Below, piece by piece: positions 35,418-40,631 of a stretch of DNA of 40,631 bases. Source of the DNA: Aminicella lysinilytica (GTDB taxonomy: Bacteria > Bacillota > Clostridia > Peptostreptococcales > Anaerovoracaceae). The translations under genes and the position numbers were made by a program. Positions within the stretch are counted from its first letter, which is position 1; every line of letters starts with the position of its first letter. The notes beneath the pieces are model-generated. The model had not been told where the DNA came from. It did not search any database and saw only the letters and a program-made list of their open reading frames with translations. The stretch lies in NCBI RefSeq assembly GCF_004362975.1, contig NZ_SNXO01000017.1:6152-46782 (forward strand), in the 5' to 3' direction.

Positions 35418-36734
35418 ATGAGTTCTAATGCAAAACATTTGCATAGCATCGATGCCGGACATTATAAAAATACTGCCGGATGTGAAACCGAAGTGATGCC
35501 TATTCCAGACATTGTCAAGATATCAATGTCACAGAACATAGGCGCACCTTGCAAGCCTCTCGTGAAAAAGGGAGACGAAGTCAAGGTAGGACAGTTGATC
35601 GGCGACACGGATGCTTTCGTAAGTGTACCTGTCCACTCCAGCGTATCGGGAACGGTAACTGGAATCGAGACTCAGCGTTCTGCTATGGGCGGAAATGACA
35701 CTCTGGTAGTCATTGAAGCAGATAAGAAGCAGGAACTGGCTGAGGGGATCAAAGCACCTGAGATCACAGACCAGCCAAGCTTTGTAAAAGCTGTAAGAGA
35801 CAGCGGTCTGGTAGGTTTGGGAGGAGCTTCATTCCCGACACATATCAAATTTAATCCAAAGAACATCGATGATGTGCATACATTCATCGTCAATGGTGCA
35901 GAGTGTGAACCATTCATTACTTCTGACCACAGAACGATGCTTGAGGATGCGCAGCAGGTAATCGACGGCGCTCAGATGATCATGAAGTATCTGGGTACTG
36001 AGCAGGGTTACATTGCTATCGAGGAAAACAAACCTGATGCTATAGCAAACTTCGATAAGATGCTTGCTGAGCAGGGTATTTCAAACATCAAGACATTCAA
36101 GCTCCAGGCTAGATATCCTAAAGGAGCAGAAAGAGTTTTGATCTACGAGATCACAGGCAAACACTGTGACGCAGGCGTGCTTCCTGCAGACCTGGGAGTT
36201 ATTGTTTCCAACGTAACTTCAGTGGCATTCTTTGGCCAGTATCTGAAAGACGGCGTTCCACTAACTAAGAAGAGAATGACCGTTGACGGCGATGCTGTAA
36301 ATACACCGAAGAACATTATTGCACCTATAGGCACACAGATCCATGACATTATGGAATTCTGCGGCGGCTATAAGTCAGCACCTACTAAGATCCTCATGGG
36401 AGGACCTATGATGGGCAGAGCGATATTCTCCGATAAGATGCCAATAGTTAAAAATAATAATGCTCTTCTGGCTTTTTCTAAGAGTCAGGCGTTCATTCCT
36501 GAGGAGACTGCTTGTATCCATTGCGGAAGATGTCACGTGGCATGTCCATTTGATCTGCTTCCTACAGGATTTGCAGACGCTTATGAACAGAGAGACGCTC
36601 AGAGACTGAGTGACCTTCAGGTCATGCAGTGCATGGAGTGCGGAAGCTGCTCATTTGTCTGTCCTGCAAGAAGACCTCTCAGCTTTATGAACAAACTGGG
36701 TAAAGGTCTGGTAAAGGAGGCTGGGATCAAGTAA
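35418..36734 (+). CDS. rnfC: Rnf complex subunit RnfC (NADH-binding, 2[4Fe-4S])
   Basis: A 438-residue peripheral subunit that exchanges electrons with NAD(H) on the cytoplasmic face. The N-terminus has a barrel-sandwich part (VKKGDEVKVGQLIGD), then the NADH/FMN Rossmann region (GLVGLGGASFPTHIKFNP, VNGAECEPFITSDHRTMLE). Two cluster motifs follow: CIHCGRCHVACP (366-377) and CMECGSCSFVCP (405-416), each followed by Pro-rich ends. It is first in the order C-D-G-E-A-B. AAAGGAAGG precedes the ATG. Its stop overlaps the rnfD start by one base. Confidence 0.96.
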   Translation: MSSNAKHLHSIDAGHYKNTAGCETEVMPIPDIVKISMSQNIGAPCKPLVKKGDEVKVGQLIGDTDAFVSVPVHSSVSGTVTGIETQRSAMGGNDTLVVIEADKKQELAEGIKAPEITDQPSFVKAVRDSGLVGLGGASFPTHIKFNPKNIDDVHTFIVNGAECEPFITSDHRTMLEDAQQVIDGAQMIMKYLGTEQGYIAIEENKPDAIANFDKMLAEQGISNIKTFKLQARYPKGAERVLIYEITGKHCDAGVLPADLGVIVSNVTSVAFFGQYLKDGVPLTKKRMTVDGDAVNTPKNIIAPIGTQIHDIMEFCGGYKSAPTKILMGGPMMGRAIFSDKMPIVKNNNALLAFSKSQAFIPEETACIHCGRCHVACPFDLLPTGFADAYEQRDAQRLSDLQVMQCMECGSCSFVCPARRPLSFMNKLGKGLVKEAGIK

Positions 36735-37726
36735 TGGAAAATCAATATTATGATAATTTAACAGTATCCTCGTCACCACATCTGGTCACAGGCCTGGATA
36801 CGAGGAAGACGATGATGATGGTGCTCATAGCACTGATCCCGTCATTCCTGGTAAGTATATATGTATTCGGTTTCAGAGTAATAATTCTGACTATCGTATG
36901 CGTAGTAGCTTCAGTATTCTTCGAATGGGGCTACAATAAGTTAATGAAGAAACCACAGACCATCGGAGATCTGAGCGCATGCGTGACAGGAACTATCCTG
37001 GCATTCAACCTGCCTTCAAGTTTCCCATATTGGATGGCTATCATAGGATGCTTTGTTGCAATAGTTGTAGTAAAGATGCTCTACGGCGGACTCGGCAGAA
37101 ACATTGCCAACCCTGCTATCGTAGGACGTATCGTACTGCTGCTGTCATTCACAACACAGATGACTACATGGCCTGTTACCCGTCTTGCAGCTACAGACGC
37201 AACTACAGGAGCAACCCCTTTAGGACTGCTGCAGGCAGCTAAGGGCGGTTCCGTAACACTTCCTTCGAACATGGAAATGTTCCTTGGATTCATCGGAGGT
37301 TCCATGGGTGAAGTCAGTGCGCTGGCTATCCTCATCGGTGGAGCATTCCTTATCTGGAAGAAGATAATATCACCGATAATACCGTTGACCTTTATAGGTA
37401 CAGTATTTGTATTCGCATTTATCTATTACAGTATCGTCGGTGGAGATTACAGCGCTATGCATATGGCTATATTCCATATCTGCGCAGGCGGCGTTATGCT
37501 GGGAGCATTCTTCTGTGCTACAGATTATGTAACATCACCTATAATGCCACTTGGCAAAGTAATATTCGGTATCGGCTGCGGAGTCGTGACCATGGTCATC
37601 AGGCTGTGGTGTTCATTCCCGGAAGGCGTTTCATTCGCTATACTGTTCATGAATGTTCTGTGCCCGCTCATCGACAACTTTGCTATTAAGAAGTTTTATG
37701 GAGGTGCAAAGAAAAATGAAAAGTAA
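36734..37726 (+). CDS. rnfD: Rnf complex subunit RnfD (flavinylated membrane subunit)
   Basis: A 330-residue membrane protein with about ten helices. The covalent FMN site is TGAT within DATTGATPLG, acceptor Thr161, facing outward. Other landmarks are NIANPAIVGRIVLLLSF and GAFFCATDYVTSPIMPLGK. It belongs to the NqrB/RnfD family and works in the ion-translocating core. It starts by a one-base overlap with rnfC, and rnfG overlaps its end by 11 bases. Confidence 0.96.
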   Translation: MENQYYDNLTVSSSPHLVTGLDTRKTMMMVLIALIPSFLVSIYVFGFRVIILTIVCVVASVFFEWGYNKLMKKPQTIGDLSACVTGTILAFNLPSSFPYWMAIIGCFVAIVVVKMLYGGLGRNIANPAIVGRIVLLLSFTTQMTTWPVTRLAATDATTGATPLGLLQAAKGGSVTLPSNMEMFLGFIGGSMGEVSALAILIGGAFLIWKKIISPIIPLTFIGTVFVFAFIYYSIVGGDYSAMHMAIFHICAGGVMLGAFFCATDYVTSPIMPLGKVIFGIGCGVVTMVIRLWCSFPEGVSFAILFMNVLCPLIDNFAIKKFYGGAKKNEK

Positions 37727-38285
37727 TACATATAAAGAATATATTGCACCTGTTGTAGTACTTGTTTGTATATGCCTGGTAATCACTGCCGCACTGGCAG
37801 TTACCTATGGAGTAACAAACCCTATAATCGTCAAGAATACTAAGGCAACGGCCGACAAGGCAAGGACAACTTTGCTGAAGGATGCCGACAGCTTCACTCA
37901 GTATAAAGGCGATTTGGTAGTTGAAGAAAAAGATTCAGTCTATGTACAGGATGTATATACTGCAAACAATGGCGCCGGAATGGTGGCTACAGTAGTAACC
38001 AAGTCATTCGGCGGAGCGCTTACCATGATGGTAGGCATAGATAATAAAGGCGCGATCACAGGCGTCCAGATAATGGATCATGCTGACACGCCGGGACTGG
38101 GAACAAAAAATATGACTACGTCATATCTTGCCCAGTACAAAGGCCTCACCAAGCTGAACTCCAAGTCCGTCAAGGACGATGGCCAGATCAACTACATAAG
38201 TGGTGCCTCTGTTACAGGAAGTGCTGAGCACTACGGCGTGTACACCGCTTTAGACCAGTACAATAAAATGGGAGGTGTGAAGTAA
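37716..38285 (+). CDS. rnfG: Rnf complex subunit RnfG (FMN-binding)
   Basis: A 189-residue protein with one N-terminal helix (about 9-31) and an outward FMN-binding domain. Family motifs are HADTPGLGTK (122-131) and SGAS at 162-165 in NYISGASVTGSA. The usual motif is (S/T)GAT with FMN on the last Thr; here position 165 is Ser, so the flavin would be on Ser165 or the neighbouring Thr167. ATG at 37716 has GGAGG upstream, within the end of rnfD. The rnfE start overlaps its stop by one base. Confidence 0.94.
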   Translation: MKSNTYKEYIAPVVVLVCICLVITAALAVTYGVTNPIIVKNTKATADKARTTLLKDADSFTQYKGDLVVEEKDSVYVQDVYTANNGAGMVATVVTKSFGGALTMMVGIDNKGAITGVQIMDHADTPGLGTKNMTTSYLAQYKGLTKLNSKSVKDDGQINYISGASVTGSAEHYGVYTALDQYNKMGGVK

Positions 38286-38995
38286 TGGAAAAGAAAAGTA
38301 AACTGAGCATCCTGACCAATGGTATAATCAAGGAAAATCCGGCATTGGTACTAGTACTTGGTACTTGTCCTACACTGGCGACTACATCGTCAGTTACTAA
38401 CGGAGTTGGAATGGGAATTTCCGCAGCAGTAGTACTTATTTGTTCAAACATAGTAATTTCTGCTTTGAGAAAGATCATCCCTGACAAGGTAAGAATCCCG
38501 TGCTACATAGTAGTAATCGCTGGATTCGTAACAGTCGTACAGCTGTTGCTGCAGGCATATGTGCCTTCGCTGTATTCATCGCTGGGACTGTTCATACCAC
38601 TGATCGTTGTAAACTGTATCATCCTTGGACGAGCAGAAATGTTCGCTAATAAGAACTCAGTCATCGACTCCGCCATGGACGGGATCGGAATGGGCATCGG
38701 CTTTACCTTTGCTCTGGCATGCATGGGCGCTGTAAGAGAATTGCTCGGATCCGGCACATTGCTTGGAATCAACATTCTTGCAGGACATATCGAACCAATG
38801 GGAATCTTCAATTTGGCTCCTGGCGGATTCTTCACTTATGCAGTCATCATGGCTTTGGTTGCTTATCTGACTAAGGATAAGAGCAAGATCAAGAAAGACT
38901 TTGGATGTGGCGGATGCGCCATGGAATCCACTTGCGGTGGAGAGAGAAAAGAACTTGAGAAGCTCGTAGAGAAGAAAGGAGAAGAGGCATGCTAA
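38285..38995 (+). CDS. rnfE: Rnf complex subunit RnfE with cysteine-rich tail
   Basis: A 236-residue membrane protein of the NqrD/RnfE family with six helices. Landmarks are NPALVLVLGTCPTLATTSSVTNG, NCIILGRAEMFANKN and the C-terminal LAPGGFFTYAVIMALVAYL. After the last helix comes a cytoplasmic tail with CGGCAMESTCGG and a final Cys, not needed for the conserved fold; it may hold a metal or Fe-S site. rnfA overlaps its end by 7 bases. Confidence 0.95.
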   Translation: MEKKSKLSILTNGIIKENPALVLVLGTCPTLATTSSVTNGVGMGISAAVVLICSNIVISALRKIIPDKVRIPCYIVVIAGFVTVVQLLLQAYVPSLYSSLGLFIPLIVVNCIILGRAEMFANKNSVIDSAMDGIGMGIGFTFALACMGAVRELLGSGTLLGINILAGHIEPMGIFNLAPGGFFTYAVIMALVAYLTKDKSKIKKDFGCGGCAMESTCGGERKELEKLVEKKGEEAC

Positions 38996-39570
38996 CTTCA
39001 ATGCTAGTAATCATCATCAGTATGGTGCTGGTTAGTAACTACCCATTGGCACAGTTCCTCGGTATCTGTCCTTTCCTGGGAGTTTCGAAAGACCTGGATT
39101 CAGCCAAAGGCATGGGCATTGCCGTAACCTTTGTAATGGTCCTGGCAACAGCGGCAACATGGCCTATCATGCAGTTGCTGAACGCATTTGATATACCTTA
39201 TCTACAGACAATAGTATTCATACTGATAATAGCAGCATTAGTACAGTTCGTAGAGATGTTCATGAAGAAGAATATGCAGTCACTGTATAAGTCACTGGGT
39301 GTATTCCTTCCTCTGATCACAACAAACTGCGCAGTACTGGGTGTCTGCATAACGAACATAGATAACAATTACAATTATATCGAATCACTGGTTAATTCAT
39401 TCGGCGCTGGAATCGGATTCCTCTTCGCTATGGTCATCATGGCCGGCGTAAGAAGCAAGCTCGTAGATCAGAGCCATATGCCTGAAGCATTCAGAGGCGT
39501 TCCAATCACATTAATTACTGCAGCAATATTGTCCTTGAGCTTTATGGGCTTCCAGGGCATGTTCTCATAG
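38989..39570 (+). CDS. rnfA: Rnf complex subunit RnfA
   Basis: A 193-residue six-helix membrane protein of the NqrE/RnfA family, pseudo-symmetric partner of RnfE. Landmarks are VLVSNYPLAQFLGICPFLGVS and LGVFLPLITTNCAVLGVCITN; the conserved cysteines are thought to hold the intramembrane Fe-S cluster with RnfE. AAAGGAG in the end of rnfE serves as the ribosome site. rnfB follows after 18 bases. Confidence 0.95.
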   Translation: MLTSMLVIIISMVLVSNYPLAQFLGICPFLGVSKDLDSAKGMGIAVTFVMVLATAATWPIMQLLNAFDIPYLQTIVFILIIAALVQFVEMFMKKNMQSLYKSLGVFLPLITTNCAVLGVCITNIDNNYNYIESLVNSFGAGIGFLFAMVIMAGVRSKLVDQSHMPEAFRGVPITLITAAILSLSFMGFQGMFS

Positions 39571-39588
39571 GATTGGAGGTATTACAGA

Positions 39589-40473
39589 ATGAATTTGATA
39601 GTAATAGCAGTCGTAGTCGTAGTACTGATCGGCTTTGTAGGCGCAGCTATCCTAAGCTTCGCTTCCAAAGTATTCGCAGTGCCTGTCGATGAGACTTTTG
39701 TAAAACTCCGTGCTGAACTGCCGGGTGCTAACTGCGGTGGATGCGGCTTTGCCGGATGCGATGACTATGCCAACGCATTATCGGAAGACCACACACTAAG
39801 CTGCAGCAAATGCCCTGTAGGCGGTCCTGACGTGGCAACTAAACTGGGAGATATCCTGGGCGTGTCTGCCGGAGCCGGAGAGAAACAGGTAGCTGTGGTT
39901 CAGTGTAATGGAACCAAGGAAGCTGCCAAGGCTCTCCTGACTTACAACGATATCAAGACATGTAAGGCTGCCAAGCAGCTCTTCGGCGGCATGAACGCAT
40001 GCCCATTCGGATGTCTGGGACTTGGCGACTGCACAGCAGCCTGCGAGTTTGACGCAATCCATATCTGCGACGGCGTAGCCGTAGTAAACAGGAATGATTG
40101 CGTTGCCTGCGGAGCTTGCGCAACAGCTTGTCCTAACAATCTTATCAGGATCTCACCTGCTAAGAATCTTGTCATCGTACAGTGTGCCAATAAGGCAAAG
40201 GGCGGCGAGGCCAGAAAAGCCTGTAGCAATGCCTGCATCGGTTGCGGAAAGTGCGAGAAGACATGTAAGTTCGACGCTATCCACGTTGAAGATAACCTTG
40301 CGTTTATCGATCCAGAGAAGTGCAAGAACTGCGGCATGTGTGCCAAAGAGTGCCCAACCGGCGCTATCGTCAACATGAAAGTGAAGAAAGCTAAACCTGC
40401 AGCACCTAAGGCTGAAGCGGCTCCTGCTCCTGCAAAGGAAGCAGCTCCTGCTGAGGAAAATGCTCAGGCATAG
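39589..40473 (+). CDS. rnfB: Rnf complex subunit RnfB (ferredoxin-oxidising Fe-S subunit)
   Basis: A 294-residue protein with an N-terminal helix (about 3-25), then a four-cysteine Fe-S domain (CGGCGFAGC, Cys49/52/57, and Cys72-Cys75). This is followed by a Cys-rich section around NACPFGCLGLGDCTAAC and several ferredoxin-type motifs: CVACGACATACP, CIGCGKCEKTC and CKNCGMCAKECP. It accepts electrons from ferredoxin. The C-terminal 30 residues are an Ala/Pro/Lys linker (KPAAPKAEAAPAPAKEAAPA), as in other clostridial RnfB proteins. It is last in the operon; a terminator follows. Confidence 0.95.
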   Translation: MNLIVIAVVVVVLIGFVGAAILSFASKVFAVPVDETFVKLRAELPGANCGGCGFAGCDDYANALSEDHTLSCSKCPVGGPDVATKLGDILGVSAGAGEKQVAVVQCNGTKEAAKALLTYNDIKTCKAAKQLFGGMNACPFGCLGLGDCTAACEFDAIHICDGVAVVNRNDCVACGACATACPNNLIRISPAKNLVIVQCANKAKGGEARKACSNACIGCGKCEKTCKFDAIHVEDNLAFIDPEKCKNCGMCAKECPTGAIVNMKVKKAKPAAPKAEAAPAPAKEAAPAEENAQA

Positions 40474-40514
40474 TAATTGAGCGGAGGAATCTTCGCTACA
40501 AGAAGAAACTAAGA

Positions 40515-40540
40515 GAGACTGTCGAAAGACGGTCTCTTTT
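40515..40540 (+). terminator. Terminator of the rnf operon
   Basis: GAGACTGTC (40515-40523) pairs with GACGGTCTC (40528-40536) around a GAAA tetraloop with one G-T pair, followed by TTTT. Confidence 0.85.
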
Positions 40541-40544
40541 AAGT

Positions 40545-40631
40545 ATGACGGGCATGCCGTCAATCTGTGGTGAAAGTCCACGTGGGGCGTAGTTGCCGAC
40601 GAACCCCAAAGCGACTTGCAAGTTTCACATC
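40545..40631 (+). other. Group II intron-like 5' segment, cut by the window end
   Basis: After the rnf terminator the text changes to a structured stretch with CTGTGGTGAAAGTCCACG (a hairpin with CTGTGG/CCACG arms), then GGGGCGTAGTTGCCGACGAACCCC. The style (GTGAAAGTCC, GGGGC...CCCC) is that of domain I of bacterial group II introns, which are ribozyme retroelements. No intron-encoded protein is in view because the window ends. This rests on resemblance alone. Confidence 0.4.

Overview
The window looks like chromosomal DNA of a strictly anaerobic, Gram-positive, low-to-mid-GC Firmicute of the class Clostridia. The basis is a complete six-gene Rnf operon in the order C-D-G-E-A-B, a pyruvate:ferredoxin oxidoreductase locus, strong AGGAGG-type ribosome sites, TTG starts, and OmpR-type two-component systems. 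A family such as Anaerovoracaceae would fit, but this is a guess from general gene content. Both window ends fall in repeat-like or structured DNA (an exact 92-bp tandem repeat at the left, a group II intron-like stretch at the right), as expected if this is a contig that stopped at multi-copy elements.

Layout. 1-2120: tandem repeat, then a MarR repressor and MATE efflux pump on the minus strand, with two matching palindromic operators. 2120-5540: a small unknown protein, a lipoprotein, a HAD phosphatase, a nitroreductase and an MFS transporter. 5637-8572: a response regulator/histidine kinase pair, the kinase lacking the usual DxGxG box, and a TIM-barrel protein. 8603-10640: tRNA-Lys(CTT) with a terminator that pairs back over the tRNA 3' half, then an unusual intergenic region carrying three palindromic ~41-bp units and interrupted by an intact IS256-family element with 9-bp target duplications. 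10677-12372: a CDF cation transporter and a Cys-rich small protein. 12481-15880: nifJ, broken by an internal deletion plus frameshift. 16073-17162: an orphan promoter/terminator leader and an AEC permease. 17309-21952: a one-TM protein, a zinc-ribbon membrane protein and a UPF0182 protein. 22068-29346: an unusually long glutamine synthetase, serS, an ornithine-cyclodeaminase-like protein, cardiolipin synthase and an Orn/Lys/Arg decarboxylase, closely spaced on the plus strand. 29350-29648: a 299-bp fold-back element. 29643-32719: a PepSY protein divergent from a second two-component system. 32720-35164: a cadA-type P-ATPase operon with an HMA chaperone and an ArsR repressor. 35418-40473: rnfCDGEAB, followed by a terminator.

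How they work together. The Rnf complex couples reduced ferredoxin to NAD+ and an ion gradient. PFOR would be the natural ferredoxin reducer, so its disruption stands out. Several modules show self-contained regulation in the DNA: MarR/MATE, ArsR/HMA/P-ATPase and PepSY/two-component.

The least explained features are the non-coding ones: the palindromic units around the IS, the inverted tRNA mimic, the 299-bp fold-back element, and the leader at 16073-16197 that has a ribosome site but no gene behind it.
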